A DNA stretch of 64,000 bases from Chelatococcus sp. YT9 (GTDB taxonomy: Bacteria; Pseudomonadota; Alphaproteobacteria; Rhizobiales; Beijerinckiaceae): positions 1,162,637 through 1,226,636 of the forward strand of contig NZ_JAHBRW010000002.1 of the NCBI RefSeq assembly GCF_018398315.1, given 5' to 3'. Numbering within the stretch: position 1 is the stretch's first letter; each line of letters opens with the position of its first letter. The position numbers and the translations under genes were made by a program. Shown one piece after another: positions 9,313-18,268 of this stretch. The notes below the pieces were generated by a model that was not told where the DNA came from, ran no database searches, and saw nothing but the letters and a program-made list of their open reading frames with translations.

Positions 9313-9346
9313 AGGTTTCTATCCGATGGGGTGGGAAGCGGAGACT

Positions 9347-10129
9347 TCATTGAGGAAGATCAAGCGTAGGCCGATCCCGTAGCAGGGCTTGCGTCACCGG
9401 GTGGCGCGGCGCGTCGAAGACAGCCTCGACCGCGCCTTCCTCCACGAGCTCGCCGCGGTGCATGATCGCGACCCGCTCACACAATTCACGCACGACGCCG
9501 AGGTCGTGTGAAATGAACACCAGGGTGAGGCCTGTCTCTGCGCGCAACGCGGCAAGCAGCTCCAAGATCTGGGCCTGGACGGACGTGTCGAGCGCCGACA
9601 CGGGTTCGTCGGCGATGAGAACGGAAGGCGCCAGTGCCAGCGCCCGGGCAATGTTGACACGCTGGCGCTGGCCACCCGAGAGCGTATGGGGCAGCCGGTG
9701 CTGGTAATCCGGCGCAAGCCCGACCTTGCCGAGCAATTCGATGACTCGCGCCCTGCGCTCCGACGGCGCGCCGATGCGGTGGATGTCGAGCCCCTCGCGG
9801 ATCGACGCCCCCACTGTCTGGCGTGGGTTGAGCGAGGCTCCCGAATCCTGGAACACCGCTTGGACCTTGCGGCGGAAGACCGAAAGCGCCGCCCTGTCGA
9901 GAGCAAAGGGATTCTGTTCTCCAATCCGGATCCTGCCACGTGTCGGCGCTAGCATGCGCAACAACACGCGGCCCAATGTCGATTTGCCCGAGCCGCTTTC
10001 GCCAACAATTCCCATGCTGCAACCAGCGGGAATCAAGAGCTGCACGCCGTTGAGGGCCGTTGTCGTCTGCCTACGGGCGAAGAGACCCGCAGTATAAGTG
10101 ACGGAAAGGTCGTCAACCTCAATTCTCAC
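9347..10129 (-). CDS. Peptide-type ABC transporter ATP-binding protein (OppF/DppF-like)
   Basis: 260 residues from a GTG start that overlaps the previous gene's stop (GTGA). Walker A is GESGSGKST at 43-51, the signature is LSGGQRQRV, Walker B is VLIADEPVSALD and the switch His is in VFISHDLGVV. It lacks the long cysteine-bearing C-terminal tail, as is usual for the F subunit. It energises the importer encoded by 10126-14664. The longer open frame upstream is not used because it would lie inside the D-subunit gene. Confidence 0.92.
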   Translation of the reverse strand: MRIEVDDLSVTYTAGLFARRQTTTALNGVQLLIPAGCSMGIVGESGSGKSTLGRVLLRMLAPTRGRIRIGEQNPFALDRAALSVFRRKVQAVFQDSGASLNPRQTVGASIREGLDIHRIGAPSERRARVIELLGKVGLAPDYQHRLPHTLSGGQRQRVNIARALALAPSVLIADEPVSALDTSVQAQILELLAALRAETGLTLVFISHDLGVVRELCERVAIMHRGELVEEGAVEAVFDAPRHPVTQALLRDRPTLDLPQ

Positions 10130-11106
10130 GCGGCCGCCCTCCAGCAGCGGACATCCCGCTGATTTCCCGCGACAACCGGCGGAGCCTTGATGCAATCTGG
10201 GCCGGCGAATGGGCAACGCGGGCGGAAGGCGCAGCCCGCCGGCACGGCCTTAGGCTCTGGCGCATAACCCTTTAGGCGCGGGTAGGGGCTTCGCGCCCCC
10301 GGCACCGAGGCGAGGAGACCTGCGGTATAAGGATGTTGGGGGGATACCAGGAAATCGCGAACTGTCGCGACTTCAACGATCTCGCCGGCGTACATCACGG
10401 CGACGCGGTCCGCCACGTGGGCGACCACGCCGAGGTCGTGAGTGATGAAGATCACCGCGGCGTTCGTCTTGGCCTGCTGGGCCTTGATCAGCCGCAGGAT
10501 CCGGGCTTGGACCGTCACGTCGAGAGCCGTTGTCGGTTCGTCGGCGATGATGAGGCGCGGATTGCGGGCGATCGCCATGGCGATCATCACGCGCTGGCGC
10601 TGCCCGCCGGAAAGCTGGTGCGGATAGCGGCGCGCAATCGCCGCGGGATCGGGCAAGCCCACCTCATCAAGCAAGCGGGCAATCGTCGCCCGGAACTCTG
10701 TGGCGCCGATCCTCAGCCCGGCAGCGCGCAGCGCCTCGCCGACCTGGCGCCCGACGGTGACAACAGGATTGAGGCCCGAAAGGGCGTCCTGCGCGATCAT
10801 TGCAATGCCTGTTGCGCGTACCCGGCGCATTGTCGCGGCGGAAGCGGTCACCAGATCAAGTGGCCCGGTCGGCGTGGCCAGTATGGCGCGCCCTGTAATG
10901 CGTGTGCGTACCGGCGTGAACGGCGCCTGGTTCTGCCGTATCAGCGCCTTGGCGAGCGTTGACTTGCCCGAGCCGCTCTCGCCCACGATGGCGACCGTTT
11001 CACCGGCACGGAGGCTCAGCCGCGCGCCCCTGACCGCCTCGATGGGGCCGGAGGCGGCATCAAAGGTCACGCGAAGGCCGTCGATGTCCAGAAGCACATC
11101 AGCCAT
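10126..11106 (-). CDS. Peptide-type ABC transporter ATP-binding protein (OppD/DppD-like)
   Basis: 326 residues. Walker A is at 42-50 (GESGSGKST), the signature is LSGGQRQRV and Walker B is [12 protein letters not shown]. The C-terminal oligo_HPY extension is present, with the cysteine-containing segment [15 protein letters not shown] typical of D subunits. Start at 11106 (ATG) overlaps the permease gene by 8 nt; the longer frame would run deep into that gene. It forms the ATPase pair with the following gene. Confidence 0.92.
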   Translation of the reverse strand: MADVLLDIDGLRVTFDAASGPIEAVRGARLSLRAGETVAIVGESGSGKSTLAKALIRQNQAPFTPVRTRITGRAILATPTGPLDLVTASAATMRRVRATGIAMIAQDALSGLNPVVTVGRQVGEALRAAGLRIGATEFRATIARLLDEVGLPDPAAIARRYPHQLSGGQRQRVMIAMAIARNPRLIIADEPTTALDVTVQARILRLIKAQQAKTNAAVIFITHDLGVVAHVADRVAVMYAGEIVEVATVRDFLVSPQHPYTAGLLASVPGARSPYPRLKGYAPEPKAVPAGCAFRPRCPFAGPDCIKAPPVVAGNQRDVRCWRAAA

Positions 11107-12031
11107 TGTGCAGTTCATCCATGCTGTCGCGAAGCGCGTCGCCGGCGATTTGGAAGGCGAGGGTGATGAGGACGACCACCATTGACGGCACGAGCGCGAT
11201 CCACCAGGCGTTGACAAGATGATCGCGGCCATCGCCGATCATGCGCCCCAATGAGGCTGTGGGCGGCTGCACGCCGACCCCGAGGAAGGACAATCCCGCC
11301 TCCATCAGCAGCACGCCGGGAAAGCTGAGTGTGATCATCACAAGCATCGGTGAAATGAGATTCGGGAGGATGTGACGCAGGATGATCCACCCCGGGCCGC
11401 CCCCTAGAACGTGGCTTGCCTCGACATAGCCAAGCTCCCGCAGGTAGAGCACCTGTCCGCGCACCAGCCGCGCGTAAGCTTCCCAGCGCACCAGGCCGAT
11501 CATCACCACCAGCACCCACGTATCCGTGCCGAGAAGGGCGATGCCGCACAGGATCAGCAGCAGGTTTGGGAGAGTGATGAAAACGTCGACCAACATCATG
11601 GCGAAGCGATCGAACCACCCGCCCATGACACCGCTGACTACCCCGAGGCCGATGCCGAGAACCGCGCTGAAGATCAAACCAAATACCGCGATGCCAAAGC
11701 TGGTGCGGATGCCCCACATGACGCGTGACAGGAGATCGCGCCCGATCTGGTCGGTGCCGAGCAGGTGCTTCCACGTGCCACCCTCGATCCAGACGGGCGG
11801 GGCCGCGCGGGCGAGCATATTGACGCGGTCAGGATCATGCGGGGCAAGAACCGGCGCGAGTAGCCCAAGAAGAATGATCACGCCGAGCATCGCCAGGGAG
11901 AGGGTCAGGCGGTTCAAGCGAGGCCAGGCGAAGCCCCAGCGAGCACGATCTGGTGCCAGCGGCGAGATTGTGCCGGGCTTCTCGTCTGCAAGCACAGCGG
12001 TGACGGGCGCAATCTTGACATCGATAGACAT
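11099..12031 (-). CDS. Peptide-type ABC transporter permease (OppC/DppC-like)
   Basis: 310 residues. A cytoplasmic N-terminus is followed by a first span (LTLSLAMLGVIILLGLLAPV), the family's WKHLLGTDQIGRDLLSRVMWG segment, and the permease loop EASHVLGGGPGWIILRHILP. The late segment LSFLGVGVQPPTASLGRMI is characteristic of C-type subunits. It starts 2 nt after the B-type permease gene and pairs with it. Confidence 0.93.
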   Translation of the reverse strand: MSIDVKIAPVTAVLADEKPGTISPLAPDRARWGFAWPRLNRLTLSLAMLGVIILLGLLAPVLAPHDPDRVNMLARAAPPVWIEGGTWKHLLGTDQIGRDLLSRVMWGIRTSFGIAVFGLIFSAVLGIGLGVVSGVMGGWFDRFAMMLVDVFITLPNLLLILCGIALLGTDTWVLVVMIGLVRWEAYARLVRGQVLYLRELGYVEASHVLGGGPGWIILRHILPNLISPMLVMITLSFPGVLLMEAGLSFLGVGVQPPTASLGRMIGDGRDHLVNAWWIALVPSMVVVLITLAFQIAGDALRDSMDELHNG

Positions 12032-12033
12032 GA

Positions 12034-12954
12034 TCAGGCTTCCAGCCGAACGCGCGGGTCCGCAACGGTGTAAAGGAGGTCGACGACAAGAGTGATCATC
12101 ACAATGATGGCGGCATAGGCCAAAACGCCGAACTGCAGCACCGGATAGTTGCGATCGAGCACCGCATTGACCAACACTCGGCCAACGCCTGGCAGCGAAA
12201 AAACGGTCTCGACAAAAATAGATCCGTTCACGAGCCCGGCGATTTCTAGTCCTAGCACAGTAAGCAACGGTACCATGGCATTGCGCAGAATGTGCCCTTG
12301 CGCCAGGCGTCGCTCGCTGATGCCCTTAGATAAGGCCGTCATCACATGCGGTTGCGCGATGGCGTCGAGCATGGCGGCACGCATATAGCGGGCGAGCGCC
12401 GCGATCATGGGAATGGCGAGCGTCAACACGGGCAGCACAAAATGCGACGCGCTTTCAAGCCCGGATGTTGGCAATAAATGCCAGTAAAAGCCGAACAGCA
12501 GCACGAGGCCAATTCCGAGCACATAGTGCGGAATGGCATAGCCCAGAAAAGCGAACCACATGGCAAAACGCGCCGTGGCGCTCTGCCGCCACAGCGCGGC
12601 TATCGCCCCGAGTGGGATACCGAGGATAATGGCGACAAGCAGCGCCAGGCCCCCGACCAATAGGGTCGCGGGCAGGCGTTCGGCATAGATCTGCCAAACG
12701 CTTTCCTTGGTGAACAGCGACTGTCCAAATTGTCCGGAGGCGAGCGCCCCGAGATAGATCATGAACTGCTGTGTCAGGGGCTTATCGAGATTCCATTCCT
12801 GTCGTAATGCCTGTTCATGCTCGACAGTCGTGCCCTCTGGGAACATCCGCTCGAAGGGCTCACCCGAGAAGCGCACCGTGACGAAGGCGATCAACAGCAC
12901 CAGCGACAATGCCACCGCAGCGCGCAACAATCGGCCAGACATAAAGCGGATCAT
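12034..12954 (-). CDS. Peptide-type ABC transporter permease (OppB/DppB-like)
   Basis: 306 residues. The N-terminal span LLRAAVALSLVLLIAFVTVR leads into the periplasmic segment EQALRQEWNLDKPLTQQF usual for B-type subunits. The ATPase-docking loop is in the SERRLAQGHILRNAMVPLLT region, and GSIFVETVFSLPGVGRVLVN is a family hallmark. It is separated from the binding-protein gene by 171 nt containing an imperfect hairpin. Confidence 0.93.
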   Translation of the reverse strand: MIRFMSGRLLRAAVALSLVLLIAFVTVRFSGEPFERMFPEGTTVEHEQALRQEWNLDKPLTQQFMIYLGALASGQFGQSLFTKESVWQIYAERLPATLLVGGLALLVAIILGIPLGAIAALWRQSATARFAMWFAFLGYAIPHYVLGIGLVLLFGFYWHLLPTSGLESASHFVLPVLTLAIPMIAALARYMRAAMLDAIAQPHVMTALSKGISERRLAQGHILRNAMVPLLTVLGLEIAGLVNGSIFVETVFSLPGVGRVLVNAVLDRNYPVLQFGVLAYAAIIVMITLVVDLLYTVADPRVRLEA

Positions 12955-12991
12955 GGAAGCTCCTGCGCTCGGAAGGAAGGGCGGATGGCGG

Positions 12992-13013
12992 GTACGGCAG
13001 GTCCAGCCGGTAC
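12992..13013. other. Imperfect hairpin between binding-protein and permease genes
   Basis: GTACGGC and GCC-G-GTAC form a seven-pair stem with one bulged G and a 7-nt loop, in the gap between the Opp-type binding-protein gene and its permease. No T-run follows in the transcribed direction. It could reduce downstream expression or stabilise the upstream message. Confidence 0.35.
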
Positions 13014-13125
13014 GGAGTTAGCCTTGCTTGAGACATGGCCGAGCCATTCAGGGACCTGGATCGCGCCGGAGGTCTTGTCGTGCTCGGACTTGCTCAATCC
13101 ACCATCGCCGTCTTCTGTGAGAGCG

Positions 13126-14664
13126 TTATTGGCTCGCCTTGACCTTATCGATCTTGATCTGGCCAGCCCGCAACGGCAGCACATAAGGGCGGTAGGCAAT
13201 GGGGATCTCGAAGGAAATGCTGTCGCGCATCGCATAGATCTCGTGCGGCTCGTAAAGCAGGATCCAACCAGCCTCCTGCTGTTCGAGTTCAAGCAACTTG
13301 CGGTAGGCGTCCTTGCGGGTCTTCACATCGGTTCCAAAACGAGCGGCCTCAAAGGTCTTGGCCCATTCCGGATGGGAGGGTGCCCAGGTGCCGCGCTTGG
13401 CGTAGTTGCTGGTGGATGACCAGTGGACGTCCATCGCCCCCATGGGGTCGGGATAATACATCGGGTTGGACCAGGCCACGATATTGGACTTTTGGTAGTC
13501 GATTTGCTCGACCTGCTGAAGCTTCAGGTTGAGGCCGCATTCCTGCCATTGCTGCTGGATGACCTGTGCGGCGAGGTTCCCATAGAGATAATAGTTCTGA
13601 GTGAACTGAGCGGTGATCGGCTCACCCTTATAGCCTGCCTCCGCCAAAAGGCGTTTGGCCTTCGCCACGTCGCGACCGCTGTAGTCGATATCCGGCATAT
13701 AGAACGGCTCGCCATACTCCTCGAACTGATGTGCGCGCGGAACATGGGCGAGGCCACCCCACAGCCCGTCGACGAGAGCCTTGTTGTCCGTGCACAGGCG
13801 CATGGCTTGGCGAACGCGAAGATCATTAGCCGGCTTGGCGACCTGGTTGACCACCCAAACGTGGAACATTGGCCACGTCACGCCGAGCGAGCGGATTCCG
13901 TCGCGCTTCAGGGCCGGCGCTTGGTCGGGCGGGATATTGGCGATGAGGTCGAACTCGCCGTTGACCAGGCCTGTGATACGGGACGCGACCTCGGGCACAA
14001 GGCGGAAGTCCAGCTTGTCCAATGGTGCCTTCTGATCCCAATAATCATCGAAGCGTTCCATCACGGCGCGCTCGCCTGCGGTCAACTGCACGACCTTATA
14101 GGGACCAGTTCCGATCGGATGGAGAAGGGCTTGATCGTAGCCCTTTGCCGCATAGTGTTCCTTTGACGTAATGCTCGCGGTGCTGAGCGACATCAAGGAC
14201 TCAAAAAGAGGCTCCTCGCGTTTGGTATGAATACGCACCGTCAGCGGGTCCACGACTTCGACATGGTCGAAGTTGTAGTGAAATGTTCCCCAAGCGGAGG
14301 TGTATTCCGGGTCCTTACCGCTGAAAATGGGATCAAGCGAGAATTTGACATCCTCCGCGTCCATCGTGGTGCCGTCGTGCATCTTCACGTTTGGTCGCAA
14401 TTTCATTTCCCAGATGGTAGGGGCCACCTGCTTCCAGGAGAGGGCAAGACCAGGCTGGAAACTGAGGGGGCGGGCGAACGGATCGCGCGTCACCAGGGTC
14501 TCATAGACCTGGTAGAGCATCGGCGCCCCATCGTTGCCCCAAAAATTGGGCGCGAACTTCGACGGAAAGGTCGGCAGCGCCACGCGCAGCCCCTCGGCTG
14601 CAGCCGGGGTGAGCAGCATGCTGCTGGCCAGCAGAGCCGATGTGAGAATGCTCTTGATTGTCAT
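13126..14664 (-). CDS. Peptide-type ABC transporter substrate-binding protein (family 5)
   Basis: 512 residues with a Sec signal peptide (MTIKSILTSALLASSMLLTP, cleavage near AAAEG). Family 5 features include the segment SWKQVAPTIWEMKLRPNVKM followed by HDGTTMDAEDVKFSL, and HPIGTGPYKVVQ. These proteins bind peptides, nickel, glycosides or other polar solutes. Being first in an operon that ends with phnX, it may deliver a phosphonate-bearing molecule, which is inference from context. The ATG at 14664 was chosen because the signal peptide begins there; the frame extends 28 codons upstream without meaning. Confidence 0.9.
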   Translation of the reverse strand: MTIKSILTSALLASSMLLTPAAAEGLRVALPTFPSKFAPNFWGNDGAPMLYQVYETLVTRDPFARPLSFQPGLALSWKQVAPTIWEMKLRPNVKMHDGTTMDAEDVKFSLDPIFSGKDPEYTSAWGTFHYNFDHVEVVDPLTVRIHTKREEPLFESLMSLSTASITSKEHYAAKGYDQALLHPIGTGPYKVVQLTAGERAVMERFDDYWDQKAPLDKLDFRLVPEVASRITGLVNGEFDLIANIPPDQAPALKRDGIRSLGVTWPMFHVWVVNQVAKPANDLRVRQAMRLCTDNKALVDGLWGGLAHVPRAHQFEEYGEPFYMPDIDYSGRDVAKAKRLLAEAGYKGEPITAQFTQNYYLYGNLAAQVIQQQWQECGLNLKLQQVEQIDYQKSNIVAWSNPMYYPDPMGAMDVHWSSTSNYAKRGTWAPSHPEWAKTFEAARFGTDVKTRKDAYRKLLELEQQEAGWILLYEPHEIYAMRDSISFEIPIAYRPYVLPLRAGQIKIDKVKASQ

Positions 14665-14684
14665 GGCGTAGGTTCCTGGTAGCG

Positions 14685-14696
14685 CCCATCGATGGG
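14685..14696. promoter_or_regulatory. 12-bp palindrome, candidate operator upstream of the importer operon
   Basis: CCCATCGATGGG is a perfect palindrome 20 nt upstream of the binding-protein start, inside the 191-nt divergent gap shared with the PhnF-type regulator. Position and symmetry fit a repressor site. No experimental consensus supports it. Confidence 0.35.
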
Positions 14697-14855
14697 TCTT
14701 GAACAACACGCACAGGGATCCCCGGGCTCGACGACAGTTCCGTGACATGAGGGCGTCACCGGCCGTTCACCACACCAATCTTCAACAAAGCGTCACACCA
14801 AATCCGTTACTTGGCGGATGTGGATCGATTTGACGGAGGCCAGCGTGGGGACGCC

Positions 14856-15566
14856 ATGATGGTGAGTGAGAACCGCAGGGAAGCGAGACGGATTGCTGAC
14901 GCAATCGCAGCGCGGATTGCATCGGGAGAGCTGAGGACAGGCAACAGGCTGCCACCCCAGGTCGAGCTTGCCGCCCAGTTTTCCGTCAACCGCCACACGA
15001 TCCGGCGCGCCATCGAGATGCTCGAACAACGCGGCCTTGCCCGAGGGCGGCAAGGCAGCGGGGTTTACGTAACCGGACCGCTGATCGATTACTATGTGAA
15101 GTCACGTACCCGTTACAATGATAATGTTCGCGCTCTAGCCCAGAATTCTCGCATAGAACTTCTCGATCTTCAGGACCGGAGAGCCAGTCCGGAACTCTCC
15201 AGAGACTTGGCGATCCGCCGCGGCGGGCGTGTATTCGATCTGCATATCCTGCGGTGGGCCGGCCACGATCCCTTATGTGTTGCGCGGCATCTTTTCTCCG
15301 CGGATCGTTATCCGCAGCTTCCGGAGCGCTTCGCGGAAGCCAGCGGGATCACTGATCTCATACAGCGGCTCGGGGTGGAAGATTTCCGGCGCAGCGACAC
15401 CGCCATCTCGGCGCGTCAGCCGACATCCGCCGAAGCGAGGATGCTGCACATCCCCCACGATAGCCCTGTCGTGGTCTTGGAGGGGCGCAATGTCGACTTG
15501 CATGGTGTGCCCGTGGAGATCAGCACCTCGGTTTGGCCGGCGACGCGCATCAAGGTGCATGTATAA
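14856..15566 (+). CDS. phnF: GntR-family (HutC/UTRA) regulator, PhnF-like
   Basis: 236 residues. The N-terminal winged helix (ADAIAARIASGELRTGNRLP ... VNRHTIRRAIEMLEQRGLARG) is followed by a UTRA ligand domain ending IPHDSPVVVLEGRNVDLHGV. It resembles PhnF regulators of phosphonate genes, and its neighbours (a phnM remnant downstream, the phnX operon divergent) agree. Start is the first ATG of ATGATG, with GGGGAC upstream; an in-frame TTG at 14811 is less likely. It probably represses the divergent importer/phnX operon. Confidence 0.85.
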   Translation: MMVSENRREARRIADAIAARIASGELRTGNRLPPQVELAAQFSVNRHTIRRAIEMLEQRGLARGRQGSGVYVTGPLIDYYVKSRTRYNDNVRALAQNSRIELLDLQDRRASPELSRDLAIRRGGRVFDLHILRWAGHDPLCVARHLFSADRYPQLPERFAEASGITDLIQRLGVEDFRRSDTAISARQPTSAEARMLHIPHDSPVVVLEGRNVDLHGVPVEISTSVWPATRIKVHV

Positions 15567-15702
15567 GGAGCCGGCCAATCGATTTTGCAACGTCGACGTC
15601 CGCAGCTCCGCTGACGATCATACTTCGACCCTGTCGGTTCGATTGCCCACAACCACTTTCGTCGTTTGGGTTTCGTCATCTGAGTGACGCTGTTGTGCCT
15701 GT

Positions 15703-15714
15703 ATATTGTAATAT
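15703..15714. promoter_or_regulatory. AT-rich inverted repeat upstream of the phnM remnant
   Basis: ATATT-GT-AATAT lies about 50 nt before the phnM remnant. It is symmetric and AT-rich in an otherwise GC-rich area, so it may be a relic promoter or operator. The evidence is only sequence symmetry. Confidence 0.25.
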
Positions 15715-15764
15715 CGAACAAAGAGTCGTCGGGCGATGTCTTGCCTAAGGGGCATGTCAGTAAG

Positions 15765-16235
15765 ATGCTGGAAATAGCGAAGCCTACCAAAATTCATCGC
15801 GACTTTTCGATCAAGAATGCGGGACTTGTACTCGCCGATGAAGTTGTCCATGGGTCGCTTCGCGTATCTCACGGCATGATAGCCGATATCTGCGAAGGAT
15901 CGACCACTTCGGTGGATGCGGTCGACGCGGAAGGTGACTTTATCATCCCGGGCCTTGTTGATGTTCATACGGATCACGCCGAAAAGCAGATGATTCCGTG
16001 ACCGAACGTCCGATGGAACGCGGCCAGCGCCGTTACCATGCATGATCGGGTTGTGTCTGCGTCCGGGATCACGACGGTTTTTGACGCTCTTGTCATTGGG
16101 CATGTCGAAGACATGGACAGAAAATCGCTGCTGCCGCTCACCCTGGATGGGCTTCGTGCCGCGCGTAGGAGCTTCGTCCATCTTTGCCCATTTCGTCGTG
16201 ATGCAAGGATCATAGTGAAATCCCGGCTATGCTAA
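15765..16235 (+). pseudogene. phnM: phnM remnant (ribose 1-methylphosphonate triphosphate diphosphatase), nonsense mutation and 3' truncation
   Basis: The first 79 codons read as a PhnM/amidohydrolase N-terminus: FSIKNAGLVLADEVVHGSLR, then EGDFIIPGLVDVHTDHAEKQ with the metal HxD motif. A TGA at 15999-16001 interrupts it exactly where PhnM proteins normally read PRP; a single C-to-T change in CGA would explain it. The same frame then resumes with recognisable PhnM sequence (ASGITTVFDALVIG) and loses similarity before the stop at 16235. PhnM is normally about 380 residues, so more than half is missing. The C-P lyase genes phnG-L are not present in the window. Confidence 0.88.
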
Positions 16236-16424
16236 CAGCCCAGGATCAATCTAGCCAATGCTAGCGGCTGCTTCAGCGCACAAGCTCAAACCCAACTTGC
16301 AGAACAGAGGCTGCTTCCATCGACGGCGAATTAGTACCCATGTCAACCCCGCTCGAATTCGAGATACCGTCGCCCGCCCCTTGCAATAGCGCGAGGAGCG
16401 GTGGATCGCTTCACTCAATTCGTT

Positions 16425-17387
16425 TCAACAGCTCGCATTTCCTTGGGGTGATGCCGCGGCGGATGCAATAAGAGGCGCCCACGTCGAGATCTGGACATGG
16501 GCGCTAGTTTGCGACCTTGCATCCAGCAAACACTTTGTCATTGAGCGGACAAAACGGGATTTTTTCGCCTCGCTCCGGTAGCCGAGGAAAAAATTGCATG
16601 GCATGGGTGGACTGAACGGACGGAGCACCAAATCCATGTTATCCAAGCCTTCGACAGACATGGGATTGACGAGACCGACCCCAACGCCTTCGCTGACGAT
16701 CGCCAGAAGGGTCATGCACATCGGCGTCTCGGCAACCACGTTTAACTTATAGCCCCCGGCGTCCATGACTTCGACCAATGCCCGTCGGAGGCGCGCGGCC
16801 GGCGTATGGGCGATATACTCGACGCCATGTAAGTCAGCCGGCGTGATGAGATCCTTTTCTGCAAGCCGGTGCCTTGAAGACATGGCGCAGACGGCGGAAT
16901 GTACCGAAAAGGGCTGGTACTCAATGTCGGGAATGTCGATCTCCTTGGGTGCTACGCCGACATCGACTTGGCCGGTCGCGACGGCCGTCCATACCTCTGC
17001 GGTCGACATCAACTGAGCCGAGACTGCAACATCGGGATGGATCGCACGAAAGGCGGTAACGGCGCGCGACACGACGGGCAAGCCGATGCCCGGCATATTC
17101 GCGATGCGGATGATTCCCAATCCGCGTTCGCGGATCTGAGCCGCCGTGTGCTTCAGTACTTCCAAGCCGACGAAAGTGCGCTCTACGTCCGTGTAGAACA
17201 GGCGGCACTGCGGCGTCGGGTCCAGTCGCCCGCGGGTTCGGTCGAAAAGAGCAAACCCGATCGCTTTTTCAAGCTCCGACACCAACCGGCTCACCGCCGG
17301 TTGCGTGATGCCCAGAGCTTCGGCCGCGCGAGAGGCGGAGCCGGACTTCATTACGGCTCTGAAAGCCTCGATCTGACGGATATTCAT
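16425..17387 (-). CDS. LysR-family transcriptional regulator
   Basis: 320 residues. The N-terminal helix-turn-helix is FRAVMKSGSASRAAEALGIT followed by QPAVSRLVSELEKAIGFALF. The rest is a LysR substrate domain with VGLEVLKHTAAQIRERG as the linker helix and VDVGVAPKEIDIPDIEYQPF as a strand region. It is divergent from the GlcG-type gene at 17822 across 434 nt and probably controls that cluster. The last 30 residues extend beyond the usual LysR end and have no recognised function. Confidence 0.92.
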   Translation of the reverse strand: MNIRQIEAFRAVMKSGSASRAAEALGITQPAVSRLVSELEKAIGFALFDRTRGRLDPTPQCRLFYTDVERTFVGLEVLKHTAAQIRERGLGIIRIANMPGIGLPVVSRAVTAFRAIHPDVAVSAQLMSTAEVWTAVATGQVDVGVAPKEIDIPDIEYQPFSVHSAVCAMSSRHRLAEKDLITPADLHGVEYIAHTPAARLRRALVEVMDAGGYKLNVVAETPMCMTLLAIVSEGVGVGLVNPMSVEGLDNMDLVLRPFSPPMPCNFFLGYRSEAKKSRFVRSMTKCLLDARSQTSAHVQISTWAPLIASAAASPQGNASC

Positions 17388-17821
17388 AGTCCCCCTATAA
17401 GGTTTGGTAATAGGATCGCGTGAACTCTGAATTTGCGTTCCACCCCAACATTTATAAATTTGCCCGGCCTAGAGGATTCGTCAATCGGATCATTCGCGGC
17501 GCAACGTTGGCCGTCATTTCAAGACTTACGGTGTGAAAGACCTGTGGCCTTATTCGGGTGCGCCTCGGGCGATTGAATATTTATATCATGACGTATCGCT
17601 TGGGAAGTTAGCGTATTTGCCGGCGCATATTGTGCGAGTTTGCCGTTGTTGCGCTCGATAGACTTGGATATTCTATCATAATCTTCATGCCCAATATCGG
17701 TTATGGTGAATACTTTCAATTGTAGAGACGGGTCGGCGAATTGATGTCATCGATACAGCAAGGCGAGCCAAGTTCGTTATTGTGTTGATCTATCATTCGC
17801 TACTCAGCGCGGGAGTTCACA
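17388..17821. other. 434-nt AT-richer intergenic region, no supported gene
   Basis: This gap separates the LysR regulator from the divergent GlcG-type gene, so it should hold both promoters and a LysR-binding site. Its middle (about 17560-17720) is clearly richer in A and T than its surroundings. A 66-codon minus-strand frame (17519-17719, TTG start) is present but has no recognisable similarity. No convincing T-N11-A box was picked out by eye. Confidence 0.5.
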
Positions 17822-18226
17822 ATGATGATAACATCTCATCAAGCACAGATCGCCATAGCGGCCGGTGAAGCGGCAGCCACCGCAAGTGGCGTACCCGTCA
17901 ATATTGCCGTCCTCGACGCGGCTGCTCATCTCAAAGCATTTACGCGGATGGATGGGGCGCTTCTCGGATCGATAGAGATCGCGGTAGGCAAGGCAAGGAC
18001 CGCCGCGTTTTTTCACATGAGAACCGAGGCTGTCGGCGATTTCTGCAAGCCTGGGGGGACTTCTCCTGGCCTTGAGCTGACCAACGGCGGCCTTGTCGTG
18101 TTCGCCGGTGGCATTCCCCTCAAAGGACCTGACGGCGCGGTAATCGGCGCTGTTGGCGTGTCCGGCGGCTCCGTAGCTCAGGATCTGGCGATAGCGGAAG
18201 TCGCAGCCGCTGCGTTGAACAACTGA
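17822..18226 (+). CDS. GlcG/HbpS-family heme-binding-like protein
   Basis: 134 residues covering the whole GlcG/HbpS domain (formerly DUF336): VPVNIAVLDAAAHLKAFTRM near the start, SIEIAVGKARTAAFF in the middle and GAVIGAVGVSGGSVAQDLAI near the end. Members often accompany oxidoreductase genes; some bind heme, and for most no activity is known. No signal peptide is visible. It is followed by an SDR gene after 42 nt and is likely cotranscribed with it. Confidence 0.9.
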   Translation: MMITSHQAQIAIAAGEAAATASGVPVNIAVLDAAAHLKAFTRMDGALLGSIEIAVGKARTAAFFHMRTEAVGDFCKPGGTSPGLELTNGGLVVFAGGIPLKGPDGAVIGAVGVSGGSVAQDLAIAEVAAAALNN

Positions 18227-18268
18227 AGAGTTTGCTGTCCGCACTATCACTTCGAGAAAGGAACGATC

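Noticed and set aside
8617-9369. 250-codon plus-strand frame opposite the PHP gene
   Set aside because: The PHP metal motifs are on the minus strand; the plus frame is a high-GC shadow.
15618-16181. 187-codon minus-strand frame across the phnM remnant
   Set aside because: The plus strand has recognisable PhnM sequence on both sides of the stop; the antisense frame has none.
16352-16363. CTCGAATTCGAG palindrome after the phnM remnant
   Set aside because: No gene start nearby on a sensible strand and no second copy; probably chance.
17519-17719. 66-codon minus-strand frame with plausible composition
   Set aside because: TTG start without a ribosome site, no similarity recognised; reported only as part of the intergenic region.
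17824-17839. GATAACA at the GlcG gene start as a LacI half-site
   Set aside because: Single half-site overlapping coding sequence with no symmetry.
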